Shown here: piece by piece, positions 24,901 through 37,091 of the stretch
Numbering within the stretch: the stretch's first letter is position 1
Layout: the number at the start of each line of letters is the position of its first letter
Assembly: GCF_022458985.1 (NCBI RefSeq)
Contig: NC_061783.1
Location: 12,965,913 to 13,029,912 of the forward strand
Length of the DNA stretch: 64,000 nucleotides
Direction of reading: 5' to 3'
DNA from: Mugil cephalus
Taxonomy: Eukaryota; Chordata; Actinopteri; Mugiliformes; Mugilidae
Made by a program: the position numbers and the translations under genes
Notes under the pieces: generated by a model
Database searches by the model: none
What the model was told of the DNA's origin: nothing
The model's input: the letters and a program-made list of their open reading frames with translations, nothing else

Positions 24901-25153
24901 TTTAAGAAATGTGTTCCTCAGCATTTATATGTCCAGGCAAACATTTCAGGGTATGCTGTGCGTCAGCATGAGTGTGAGATTAATGTCAACATGCCGAACG
25001 CTCGGTAGATAGTATCTGCAGAGCATTTGATCCCTCCGTGAGGCAGCATTGATGAATTGCAGCTGGTTACATGTCTGACACTTCAGTTTCAGGCGCTGAT
25101 GCCCAGCAGTGACCCAGGATTAATACCTCTGCAGAGGGGCCTCAACAGCACCT

Positions 25154-25172
25154 GGTTCCCCCTGGTGGAAGT
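25154..25172 (-). promoter_or_regulatory. CTCF-like motif
   Basis: GGTTCCCCCTGGTGGAAGT on the + strand; its reverse complement contains TTCCACCAGGGGGAAC, a good CTCF core. It points toward the + strand motif at 19,125, a convergent pair 6 kb apart. Motif evidence only. Confidence 0.5.
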
Positions 25173-26082
25173 ATGTACAAAATGCCAGGGGTCCTAAATA
25201 CTAACAGGTCCAAAATAATCCTTAAGCGACTGCTGGCGTGAGGGTTGACACATGCACATAAAACTTATATATAACAACATTATGTAGCCCATGTCAGGCT
25301 TAAAGTTAGACTCTTAGCGAGCCCACTCTTCTCTCCCAGATGGCAGAGCAACAGTATGATGGGTCATAATCTGGCCGGCTGACTGACAACATGTGTTAAC
25401 GCAGGGTCAGCTACTGGCGGTCAACTATTAATAGAAGCAAGTAAGCAAGCGCACTCACTATCAGACGCACACACTGCTGCGCAGATCGAGACGCAGCTCT
25501 CGATCGTACCAGTTGACGGTGCTAAATTTGGTGGGTCTGGTGCCTACACGCCATTATTTTTGGCAGCGGTTGAGTCGAGTGTCAAACGGTGCAAATTAAA
25601 CTTAAACATTTCTGTCTGAACGTGTCCATCTAAACATCCAAATTCTGCTCCATTCTAAACGCGTTTACATTTTCTTGCTAGGTCCTTCTAAAAAAAAAAA
25701 AAAACTCCTTCTTAGCCGGCACTGCTGAGCAAATGTTGACAATAAGTTTAACCACTTCCTGTTGCATGCTAATCTATCCTTTGCTACATGTTATGTTACA
25801 TTTCCCTTCTGATACACTCATAAATATCAGTGGCCCGTCCTCCATTGAAACACTTCATCGTCCCTCTCTGCTCCTTTGTTGCAGACGACAGTTCTTAAGT
25901 GACGGGAGGCACTTAAATTTGAACCACAGCATCTGTCAGTATGTGCCAAAATGCATCTTCACTCTCTTCAAGGACACGTAATAATTTACCATGTTGGGAG
26001 CAACATGACAAAGGTAGTCATAGTTACACTGGAAACCCCCACGTTTTCCACTGTAAATGAGTCGTGTAGCGTGCCTCATCGT

Positions 26083-26132
<50 letters not shown>

Positions 26133-26141
26133 ACACACACA
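26083..26141 (+). repeat. (CA)n microsatellite
   Basis: About 29 CA units with one G interruption near 26,128. Confidence 0.95.
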
Positions 26142-29100
26142 AGGGGAAGCCATCAGCTGCAATGTGTGACTCAAACATGCTATTTGGAAAGCCTGTGAGG
26201 AGAAGCTTGTGTTGAGTTGCAAGGGGCATTTGTAGGACAAAGCCCGTCCTGTGTTACTTTCGGCTTCACACCACGTAGACACGGTGCCGAGAAAACGCCG
26301 ACGACTCCGGCTAGTGTACTTGAAAGAGCCTGTATAATTGAGAATGCAAAGGAATTAATGAGAGAGTCATCTATAAATAGAGAGCAGAGCGCGTTTGAAG
26401 AGAGCGGTGAGACGAAAAAAAAAACACTTTGAAAATAACTGACAGACGTTTGAGTTTGTGTCTGAAGTTAAGCTCTTTGTTTTAATATTAGAATCTACAG
26501 ATGTGGGACCACAGACTGATTGTCTCAGAATCCCCAACTTGTAATACACCGACTGATTCATTAAGAGCTGAAATTCTTGAAACGTTGAGCTCTCCAATGT
26601 GTCCACAAGACCTCATCGTCATTTGTTTCCTTTCTCTACCAGTCTGAATTAGTGTGTCAGAAAAGGTCAGTCAGGTTTGGTTCACCCTTATGATGTCATA
26701 GCACACGATGACCACATTCAAGCTTGATGCTTTGCTGTCGTCTGGCACAAGCTAAAGAGTCAGAACAGACTCAGCAGCTTCACGCTGGGACTCTCCCTCG
26801 CTGAGAGAGCTCCTTCCCCCCTTACAGCAACATGCATAGAGACACAGTGCTAAACATTAACTGATGACGTTTCAGAGCTTGTACGGTGTTGTCGGGCCTC
26901 TTGTGGCCAGACATCTAGGGAAAGCTGTGCGTTGATGAGACGGCAACCTCATTGATTCGAGTTTTAAAAAAAGGCCTTTGAAATCGAGTGTCTAGACGAT
27001 CTGGCCCGGTGGACGCTCATGTTCAGTTGGGCATCAGTTGGATGAGTTTGGTTGGATCACAGCGTGCATTTGTGTTTCACCATTATCACAGAATTACTCT
27101 ACTGCAAGGTTCTCATGCACTAATTGCACTGAGCGCGCTTGAAAGCAGACTCTGTAGTAGTGACAGACTCAATAACACGAGTCTCAATTATCACTACGGG
27201 AATAGCTCAGCAATTTGGAAAAAATTATTTATATATATATTTTTTTGCTTTGAGATACAGCACACGAACATCACTCTCATTCCTTTGCAGTCATTTTTGA
27301 AGTTGTCCAAATGAGAAAATTATCTACACTGTGGCCTTCGAAAACATGTCTCTAAGAGAGGCGAGGAGAAGGAATCATAACCTCAATAAAACGATGCTAA
27401 TGATGGAGATCGGACAATGGAGCCACAGAAGAGAAGCAGCATTGATCAATGACCACGATGCATTCTGATCAATGCGTGTAGGAGGAGAGGGCATTTGCAC
27501 GTGTCTACTGTCTTTCTGCTCCACTTGCCCTCTAACAACCTTCTCAGTAACCTAAGACGGCGCTGAAGAATGCTGTCTTCATTGATTAGCATTCTCTTGA
27601 TATTTTCCTTCGTAAGTGACTTAAAGAAATCTACAGAGATTAATTTCGTTGCTCTAAATGTGCTGACGACCAGATTAATTAGACAGGACAAGGTGAGCTG
27701 TTCCTTACTGCATCTAGTCTCGATGCAAAGTTAAGCTAAACTGTTCTACTTCCTGTACCTTCATTTAGCATAGGGACAGCTCCTCACATATAGTTTAAGT
27801 GGGGGAAAAAACCCTTAGTCATCCAACGCCATTCCAGTTCACAGTCTCTCTGTGCTAATTTTGAAGCCAGGTCAACAGTGTGTTCCTCTGCTTTTACCTG
27901 TTTCATGAGTTAGTGACTAAGACAACTGAAAGACGTGTGATGCCACCGAGAACAGAAAGAAGCTAGCAAAACATAGAGCACTCACAGGGAAGCAGTACCA
28001 GTCCAATGAAAGCAGTGACTTCATGCACGCGCCTATAAATGTTGAACTGTTAGAACATTAATACTTGAACCTGTGTATTATTAGAATACTTCTTCACGAT
28101 GGCTGCAGTGTTTTAGATACACTGGAGAAACTTTAATTCACAATATTAAAAAGAATTATGATAATTTTTAAAAAATGCACTCTCTCATGCAGAATGCATG
28201 AACGATTCATTTTGATACACTTTTTCCTCCTTTGCTTCTTTACCTCTATCTCTTCCTGTCTTCCTTGTGCGTTGCAGAAATATCCTCCTCAGCTTGTCAC
28301 TTTCTATCTCTGTGCCTTTAACTACTGTCAAATACTAAAAAAGAAAATCATGCAGACAGCCGGGTCTGCTCTTTAGGCATGCGCTACAGATTTGTCAGCT
28401 GCCTCTGTCAAGCTCATCTATTATCCAGCTGACTCCACTCTGACCCCTGTGTTAGTGTCTATGTTCTGTGGAGACCCGTCCCGATATCACTCACCAATGC
28501 TGTTTGTATTGTTTTTATGCGCGGACCAGAATTTAGTCTGACACCCTCATTCTACTGGTTAATACTTAAAGTGACTCTCCAATAGGTGGTGAATGGTCCA
28601 GACACAGATATGTTTTCAAACCAAAAAAACTTGGCTGAGGAACCATCCTCAGTTATGGTGCATGAGGGGGCTGGTGTTTTTATTTTGTCGACAGAAGGCT
28701 GAACACAGACATCACGTATGAGAAATAGCTGACAAGTTGCACAGAGAGAATTATAATGTCAGATGAATTAAATATTGCCACAACATGATTTTGCAGAAAG
28801 TCAGGAGTGCAAAGGGTAAGGCAACAGTTCAGGGTCCGTATAATAAGTAGGCAAACATTCAGTGTTTCTGTGATATGGTATCTACAAAGGCAGCAGTCTA
28901 ATAAAAAAAGTTCTAGGTCCACACAATGAGCCAATTATTTCTTCCATACAGAAGGAGCTAAGTGGTTAGACACATACACACACACACTCATATTTATTCT
29001 GCGTCTCTGTTTTGAACCTTATTTATGTTTTATCAAAGGAGAAATGCAACGTAATTTCACATCTGTTGCAATCCTTGTGTGACTGCTTGCGTGAAGAGAG

Positions 29101-29689
29101 ACAAATTTAGGTGTATGAGCAATCAAAGTATGTGTTTCTCCGTTCGAGTTAAGCCTGGGGTTTTTAAACAGATCACATTAAGACGCTCCAGATTACTTCC
29201 CAAAATCTTCCTGCCCAGGCCAGCCTGATTCAACTGGCTGTTGCTAATGCACAGATTAGGGAACTCTCTCTGTGGCCTAATCCTCCTCGCTTTCCTTCTC
29301 CCTAGCCGTGGAATGGGAAAGGTGTGTGAGAACAGGTTAGCTGATAGCCAAGCATTCACTGCATGATTACACTTGCAAGGGGCGACTTTAAGCCTGTGTA
29401 ATTTGGTTGTTAGAGAGGTGGTACTGAGGTGGATGCTGCAGAGACTTGATTTGTTTCACGTTTAGATATCACATGTGGACAAGATGCATAAATTGCTGGA
29501 ACAATTGAGTTAAACAGGAAAAGTTTCATGACCACATACAGAAATATGCGCACACACGTTGACAGTTAAAAGATGCAGATTCCAAACCAGTCTTCCCTAT
29601 CTGACGGGTCAAAACTAAATTACAAACAAGTCACACAGTGAGTCAGCTAATGCCTGAAGTGTTGAGAGTGTGTGTGAAGATTAGCAAGT

Positions 29690-30770
29690 GACTGACAAGT
29701 GGTTGAAAATAAATCACTTAATTCAACTGATACACTGTTAAAATAGTAAGTGGAGTCCTAATTGTTAAAAGAGAGGCCTTCACTGGATCAACAGTTCAAA
29801 TATCTAGAAGTAATTCCAAATTAATGAAATATCTAATAGTTTGGCTAATGGGTCAAATTATTAGATATTCCATTAATTAATAACAAATGAAAGTAAAATA
29901 CTTAATACTAATACAACTAATATAGGTAGCTAGCATGAATGAATACGTGATTTTTTATATAATTGATGATAATGATAAAATACATTGCTCGCTAACGGTA
30001 ACTAAACTAATCCAAATAATGGATAAACTGGTAAAATGGACTAAAAGTAATGGACAAATGGCTAAAAGTAATGGACATAAACATAATTTATTTTAATATA
30101 TCAAGTGAAGTGATAAGTGATTAATTCACTTTTCAGATTGTACCTAGCTAACTGTAGGAATATATTTTTAGCTGAGCTGAAGTAATGGATTAACAGTTAA
30201 TTCATTTAAACATAAGAGAACTAAGAACTAGAAGTAGTTAGCTTAAATAACCCATTGGCTAAAGTGAGCTAGCTGGTAGCTTAAAGTACCCAAAACAATA
30301 CATGAAAAATATACGAATTAGTTGGAGTAATGGACCAACAAGGTAAAAGTTTGCAAAAAAGTAAAATACTTAGTAGTAGGCTGCTAAAATGAATGAATGA
30401 ACTCCAGTAGTTGGCTAACAGCAATGGGTGGATAAAATCTTAAGCTAGTTACAAACTTGTGAATCAGCTAAACTGTGAAATCCTTTGGTAAAGTAAGGGC
30501 CGGTTGGCTAACAGAGAAATACAGGGGGTTGCTAAAATTGACAAATAAATGCTTCTCAACAGTAATGACCATTTCGAAAGCTATTTGAAGTAAATGACTG
30601 ACATTAAAAAATAATAATTAAAAAAAATGGTAAAATAGTTGGGTTTGGTAGCCTAATGGACAAATGCCAAAAGTAAATAAATAAATAAAATAAAGAAAAA
30701 AAAATAAAAAAGAATACATGCTAATGGTTAGCTACAAAGAATGGCAAATCTGAATCAGTTTGCCAGGTGT
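29690..30770. repeat. AT-rich field of degenerate short repeats
   Basis: Variants of AGTAATGGACAAATGGCTAAA recur irregularly (about 30,015-30,075, 30,182, 30,325, 30,410 and 30,650-30,670), together with many GGTTAGCTA/GTTGGCTAA and GTAAAATAC variants. No open frame of note. It looks like a decayed minisatellite with a unit of a few tens of bases; the period is irregular. Confidence 0.55.
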
Positions 30771-31726
30771 AAAGGCAGAGAATCAATCAATAGTCTAACA
30801 TACACATTGAATGTGATTATTTTGCCTGCTAATAATTGAAATCAGTGGCTGTTAATATATATTTTTTCCTCAGTGTACTGTTTGACTTTACTGTGGTGGG
30901 AACCACACAACTTCCACATCCGAACAACAGGGGGAGCAGTGAACAGCTATAAAACTGGCCTTTCCCTCAGCACAGAGAGGACACGAGCAGACCCTGTCGC
31001 CTTGAAATCTGAAGTGACAGCTGCTTTCAAAGCATACAGGATGAGCGTTCCTCCTCTACTAAGAAAGCCTTTATTGGTTTTTGCAGAGAATGTGAAGAGC
31101 TGCCGTGTCCATGCTGTGACCCACTCTTTCTTCTGCTTACATTTTTCCCCTCTGGCTGAATAGATACAAATTCATACACAAACGAAGATAATGCAGCCAC
31201 TTAAATGCCTGAAGAGCCGGGTTGCTCAATAGCTGATTATACTCTGATAAGTGGCATGCACTTCAGACACTGTGCAACACTGTTACTTTGCTGTCCAATA
31301 AAAAAGCAATGTCCTTGACCATTAAAATCTTTGGAAATCTCTTGAGTGCTGCTTCCAAGCTCTGATGTTGATTAATTATACATCTCTCTTTGTGCTTTTT
31401 TTTTTTAAGTTCAGTGTGTTATTAATTTATAATCCAGTGTTTCTACATACTCACTTGTTATGTCTTGGTTGCCTTAACAAAAGAGTAATTGCTGGTATGC
31501 ACACTTAAGCAGCCAGTTTCCATTTCTCAGCAGATCGTCCCATACAGGCCACACCTGCTACTCTTTATTGTCCCTGAGTGTATACTGTTCACACCTCCTA
31601 CAAAGAATACAGGTACATCTCTATGGAGTAACCCAACCCTCGAGGAATCTGCTCCTCCTCTGGGAGTAGTTCTTTATTCCTCAAGCACGCCATGCACTAC
31701 AAACACACACAAACACTCACTCACTC

Positions 31727-31729
<3 letters not shown>

Positions 31730-31776
<47 letters not shown>

Positions 31777-31784
31777 ACACACAA
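31730..31784 (+). repeat. Compound (CT)n(CA)n microsatellite
   Basis: About 17 CT units followed after CCTC by about 9 CA units. Confidence 0.9.
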
Positions 31785-33809
31785 AACACACAGTCACACA
31801 CAACTATGTACTCTCATTGTCCTCTGGCAGACAGAGTACTGTAGAACTGTCTGCTAAAACGTCTAACCTTTAGCTTTGCATGTGTAAAGCCTTTAATGAA
31901 CCCACTGCAAGTGTGAGTAGGTGTGTGAGTGCATGCATACTGGAACAAGAGAGACGTGTGCAAGTGCATGCTTGTGTATACATGCAGCTCTGTGTCCTAG
32001 CAAAGAAACCAAGCGAATCCATTTCGGTTAACTCTATTCATCCAACCGGGTACGTATACCGACGGAGCGACTTACACTTCACACTGCGCGAAACTGATTA
32101 CACACAAGAAACAATACAGGGTGTAGAGAAGAAACAATGGGTCACCTTTCCCTTCACATACTGCCTTTTACAAATAACTGAGTCAACAATTAAGCTCGTG
32201 CAACTGCAGTATGTAAATTAATAGTATTTATAGGCACATGAGAAAGTCATGCTGTGATGAACATGCTGAGAAACATTCAGAATGAGAACTGCGAGGGGAT
32301 GTGTCAGGCCAGTTAACACATAAATTACAGAAAAAGTTTACTTTTCATCCCTCTTGGCTTTCGGAGGGCCCTGTCCGGTTTGATTTCTCTCACTACTATG
32401 CCCCTGACTGCAAGGACTTTCAGCATCAAAGGGCATGTATTAGTCTGCCGGGTGCTTATGAAATGAAACTCTTCATTCCTGTCTTCAGTCAGATACCAAA
32501 GCCCATTCACCACCAGACTGTGTCTCTTCATTTCTATGCATCCAGGCCATGAATGTAATGCTAGCCTTCTGGCACACAGAGCAGCCTACCTCTCTGTCTC
32601 ATTGTTTGGCGCACATGTGACAAGGCCACAATAGAGTGCCGGACAATAGGCCACTTATTGAGTGACTGGTAGCGAGTGGGATACATCCCTGATCGCCTGT
32701 CACTCTGCAGCCTCGTGCGCCCTGCGGCTCATGGTCAGTGTCAGGTTGCACTCTCCTCTGACTGAGAGACACCTCATGTCATATTGGAAATCTGGGAAAG
32801 GTCACGGAGTTCGGGGTAATAAAACGAGACAGGTATTCACATGCATGTGTAAAGGTGAATTTACCAGGTGAGCTTAACACTTCATCAGCGGCTAGGAGCT
32901 CACATAAGAGTTTCGGTCTTTTGGCATTTGAACGCTCCCTGTCGAGAAAACATTTTGAAATGGGTCCAATTTATTTAGCAGCTCAAAGTGAATTACATGT
33001 AATCATCATATGAGTCATCTCTCATCAACATGTTTCCAAGAGTCACTGCACGGTTGTGTTTATGTTTGTGGCTGTGTGTCAGTGTGTACGCGAAAACAGT
33101 TGCTATCGGCGGATGAGATTTTCCACCATGTCACTGTCAGCTGACTATCAGTCGGCGCCTGCAGCTGAGTTGATTCTCTCTGAGATCTTAAGCTCTTAGC
33201 CTCAAACGCCCGCCATGATCTCCTGACCTCCCGAGAAAAGTCAAAGTTCTAATGCACAGATGTACAAGATCAGGGAGGGCTGTTATGGTATGTTACCTCC
33301 AGAATGTGACACTGAACAGACTCAGGTGTGTCAAAAATTAGAGTAACATTTTTAAAATCCATCTTGGATATTCACGCTACTAATTTGGTTTTGTATTTGT
33401 TTTTAACAATGGCAATGGGCATCCACTTCAAAAACATCCTATGTATTTTTTATAGTAATATAATTCATGTTCACATAAAGATTCATCTGTCATACTTTAG
33501 TTTCCCTGAGTGGGAAACTAATCAAAATACTGAAAATAAACGTGTTTCACGCCTCTTCAATTCAGTGTCATGGTCTTATATATTACTTCCTATTTACAGT
33601 TATGTTTAAGCATAGATAATTTTATGACTTTTCTCTTCTTCCAATCAGTGACAGTGCATCCAACTGTCACTGTAATCTGCTGAGGGTGTACAAACACAAC
33701 AACACATAAATATAATAAATAATAAGAAAATAAGTGAAAATAAAAATATGAATACGAATAAATAAATAAAAATTCCATATCTTAAATCATAACACTTTAT
33801 GAATAATAT

Positions 33810-34100
33810 TAGGTATAACAATTAATATTAATCTTATTAGATGCTACCATTGATTTCCAGAAATTGCATGAAGGTGTCCCATATTTCCTCGAATTTACTA
33901 ATTTTCCCTCCCACAAGAAGCCATTTCCCATTTTTTTTTCTTTTTTTTTTTTTTTTCTTGTAGCCACAGTTTTAGGGCTGTGCACACTTTTCCATCTCAA
34001 CGACATCGGTCTCCTGGCTTGAAGCATCAAATACACTGTTTTGCGACTTGGTGCAAAGTGATTAGGAGAGATAGACCTTTAGCTCAAGAGGGACCTCTAT
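33810..34100 (-). mobile_element. L1-like LINE relic (ORF2 C-terminus)
   Basis: Translated on the - strand, RRPMSLRWKSVHSPKT (about 34,000) and, in another frame, KISKFEEIWDTFMQFLEING (about 33,850-33,910) match the pattern at the end of fish L1-like ORF2 proteins (ARR.I.L.WKS..PP... then KFE.IW..F..F.). The two parts are in different frames and are separated by a T-rich run (about 33,931-33,959). Further L1 3' UTR-like AT-rich DNA may extend left to about 33,650. Non-functional. Confidence 0.6.
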
Positions 34101-34467
34101 GGCAGCTATGCTTTTTAGCTGTGACTTTCCCAAACAAAAACTCCCCCCACACATACAATGCAGCAAGTTCCAGACTTGTATACTGATATTTAGTAAATAA
34201 TAACAAAAATGATAATATTAAAAAGAAAATGTATTAATTCTAAATTGGGACAGGTTCTTTTTCTGTGTCGTGCACACACATAACACACTGTGCATTTGTT
34301 TTGAGGAATGCATCCCATGTTATACAATATCCAAACACACTTGAACCAACAATGGCATATGTACTGTACTGTGTATTCCCACGCCCCGGTGCTGTCAGTG
34401 AACTTCTCTTGTAATTCAGAGGCTGTTTGCCGTGCTCTCATATTTTTGCATGAGTAGCTTCCAAACT

Positions 34468-34468
<1 letters not shown>

Positions 34469-34534
<66 letters not shown>
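34469..34534 (+). repeat. Long (CT)n tract upstream of a putative first exon
   Basis: About 33 CT units with a single G substitution near 34,516, ending immediately before the exon-like segment. CT/GAGA tracts of this kind are common in vertebrate core promoters and 5' UTRs. Confidence 0.9.
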
Positions 34535-34676
34535 GTGAAGGTGGGGGCTGAGCTATTAGCTGCGCTCTGCAGACATCATTAGGAGGGGAGACGCTTCCAC
34601 CGTCAGCGCCGGAGCAGAGCAGGGGAGCCCTGGCAACAAGGAGAGACACAAACTCAGCAGCCCGCTACACCCCACA
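34535..34676 (+). other. Putative untranslated first exon of an unassigned gene
   Basis: About 140 bases of balanced composition contain no ATG on the + strand and end in CCCCACA followed by GTAAGT, a near-perfect donor (34,677-34,682). A long CT tract lies directly upstream and a CpG-dense block 200-430 bases downstream. Together these suggest the first noncoding exon of a + strand gene. The transcription start is unknown and may lie in or before the CT tract. The gene is not identified; ATXN1 is one positional guess. Confidence 0.45.
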
Positions 34677-34869
34677 GTAAGTCTCAGCAAACTATTTATT
34701 CGGCGCTGATTTCTCCAGCCTGTCATCGCTTTAGCCGTGTCACTTTTCTCTTTTGGAGCTGGGCAGATAAAATGGCTGGAAGAACTGGGAAGGGTGGCGC
34801 TGACGCTCTGGTTTTACTCCAAAGCCCTGGAAAATGTTTACTTCGCACTCTGACCTATTTATAAGTGAC

Positions 34870-35110
34870 TAAGCGGCACGGGGTCACACGCGGGTCGTGT
34901 GCGTACACTTGTCATTTCGGAACGCGAATGCAAAGTGTTGTTTAAGTGGGACGAAACGGGGCGGAGGTTCGGCTGGATTGTGACCGAGCGAGGAGCGCGT
35001 CCGCCGGGCGAGTTGGCGTCGGGCAAGCGCTGCACTTCCAGTAACTGCGCCACTCGACCTCGGCTCAAACATTTGCTCTTTGCAGACTGTTTCTCAGCGC
35101 TAAACACTGT
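34870..35110. promoter_or_regulatory. CpG-dense block next to the putative first exon
   Basis: Dense CpG (CGGCACGGGG, CACGCGGGTCG, GAGCGCGTCCGCCGGGCG) within DNA that is otherwise CpG-poor. This is typical of the start of a vertebrate gene and supports a promoter at about 34.5 kb. The open frames within it match no known protein. Confidence 0.5.
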
Positions 35111-37036
35111 CGTACGCTACCAAATAGCGTCTGCCGAAGTCGCATTTGTCTTCTTTTGGGCACTTTTGTCACTGACAAGGACTGTCAAAGGCAAGCATTG
35201 CATTTTTTTTAATCTACGTTTCACCATCGCGGAAGTGTTTTCTCTACGCGCAAAGAGACGAAGAACAAACTAACCACAGTCCTCACTATTAGTCCAGTCT
35301 TCGCTAAAGCGGGGTGACGTGTGGTTTGCACGTTTGAACTGTTGATTAAAGGCGTTTATTTTTGCATATGTGACATGTTACTACACAGTGTTTTACATTG
35401 CCAGCTGGTTGTAAAGGACATACGGTTTGTGATTGCAGGACTACCCGTGATGTCATTCATCCTAGCTGGACCATTATATAACGGGACTGTAGGGAAGCCT
35501 GTGATAGCGGGCTATTTTTACTCTGTTTACACCTCGGAGCGGGGTAGGCTATGCGTCCCAAGTGGTAGCCTATGCTTCCACTCGCATTATGAATTTAATG
35601 TGGCTCCCAAAATGCACCAGCAGGATGGGCGAATGCAGCGGCTGGAGATGAGAAGCTGCACTTCTCCACATCAGCTGCATGTGTACACTTTTAAGTGTTC
35701 CCCTCCTGTTTTTTTTATTTTTTTATTTTATTTATTTAGTTTTTTAGTTTTTTTTATACCCCTCATGGTGTCTGTGCAATATCAATTTAAAGGGAAATGC
35801 CAGACAGCTTTACTTGTTGATTTTGTCTTTTCCTCCTGCGTGAAGCTGTAGCCTCCCTTTAATCAATGGATGACTAATCTTTTTACAAATATCTCAATAT
35901 ATGATGGCAGTGCATCCGGATCAAGGTCTATAGAACATTTAGATGATCTGTATTTTATTTTAGTAAAAGAATGTTTAATAGTTTAAATTAGATCTTAAGA
36001 TAAAACTTTTTTTTTGTTTAAAAAAGTAAGGCTGTGTGATATAAGGTCATTTTGTCAAAAACATGACTTAAAAGATGGGAAATATACAATATTTGTGTGT
36101 TAATTTAATATTCTTGAGGTTTTATGGTGTTTTCCCTCCTAAAATCTGGACCACTTCTTGTGCAGCTGACATGACACATATAATATCTTAACCTTAAAAC
36201 AGTATATAACAATGTAGTTCTTGTCACAACAGTTGCTGACCAGTGACGCCAGTTTAGGTAATGATTTTTGGTTGCTGTTGCTTTATGATTCACTCACTTG
36301 CAACACACTCTGTATTAGGAAACATCTGTTGCGTTTAAAGTGCATTGGAATGACTTTACAGTCCACTCAGCTCGCGTAAAAGAAGCCTGCACTGGTTGTT
36401 GTGTGGGTTTTATGGTTAGGCTTTGGACAAATGCATTTTTTTCTGATGGTACGAGGGGTCTCCAGACAATATCGCCGTAACAGAAATGGTTGCCAATTTG
36501 GAAGCTATTCTCTGTGAGCGATGTGAGTACAAGCTTTAAGGCGGTGGGGGTGAGTAACTGATTAATTTAATTGTTTGATTGCTTTGGCTCTATCCTTTAA
36601 GCTCTTTTGTATATGACACTTAATTATACATTGTTTTTTGTGTGACAAAGAGCCAGGCTGATGGCACGGTTTAATGCGAGTTTTCTTGTTTGCCGTACGT
36701 CTCGTGCACTTGCTTGTATCAAATGTTTTTCACTTTTTCAATATCATGGACTGAAGCAACTATATTTGCCTGTAAATTGCAAGCTGCGTTGAAGCACCAA
36801 GAGTTTTTCTTTAGGAGAGGTCTGATTAGCAGAATTAAAGTTGTATCTGCACTGTCATGATTACTGTAAAATTAGTTTAACCTGAATAGTAGTGAAAGAA
36901 ATTAAGAGGTTGTCATAAATCCAGCACTGAAACCTCAAAAAAAGATAGTAATTTAAAATTATACATGTTTTGTACTAACAGAATAAAAATATTTATGCAT
37001 ATTTTTTGACAAGGCAATTATTATGACATAAAAGGC

Positions 37037-37043
37037 CTGTGTA

Positions 37044-37089
<46 letters not shown>

Positions 37090-37091
37090 AA
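37037..37091 (+). repeat. (TG)n(TA)n compound microsatellite
   Basis: TG units pass into a TA run interrupted by one ACATA. Confidence 0.9.

Larger units (their letters stand above)
18487..34468. other. Gene-free interval downstream of fam8a1
   Basis: No exon is supported in 16 kb on either strand. Noted content: CTCF-like motifs (19,125; 24,426; 25,154; 30,923), CpG-containing enhancer-like stretches (about 19,280-19,640 and 20,160-20,300), a polypurine block (21,754-21,953), a (CAG)5 next to a donor-like site (22,204-22,231), a CA microsatellite (26,083), a degenerate AT-rich repeat field (29,690-30,770), a CT/CA compound microsatellite (31,730) and an L1-like relic (33,810-34,100). Confidence 0.5.

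Noticed and set aside
26364..26420. TATAAATA at 26,372 as a promoter
   Set aside because: No upstream CCAAT or GC box, no downstream exon or donor; an isolated TATA in AT-containing DNA is not sufficient.
33590..33778. AT-rich minus-strand frame with Tyr/Phe-rich translation
   Set aside because: The translation reflects AT-rich simple sequence (AATAAATAAATA), probably the 3' UTR of the adjacent L1-like relic.
34416..34649. Minus-strand frame with an Arg-Glu repeat
   Set aside because: It is the CT tract read on the other strand; no start context or family.
35321..35851. Longest open frame of the window (176 codons, + strand)
   Set aside because: It opens at GTG with no ATG, the second half is a T-rich Phe/Leu run, it has no splice context and it resembles no protein family.
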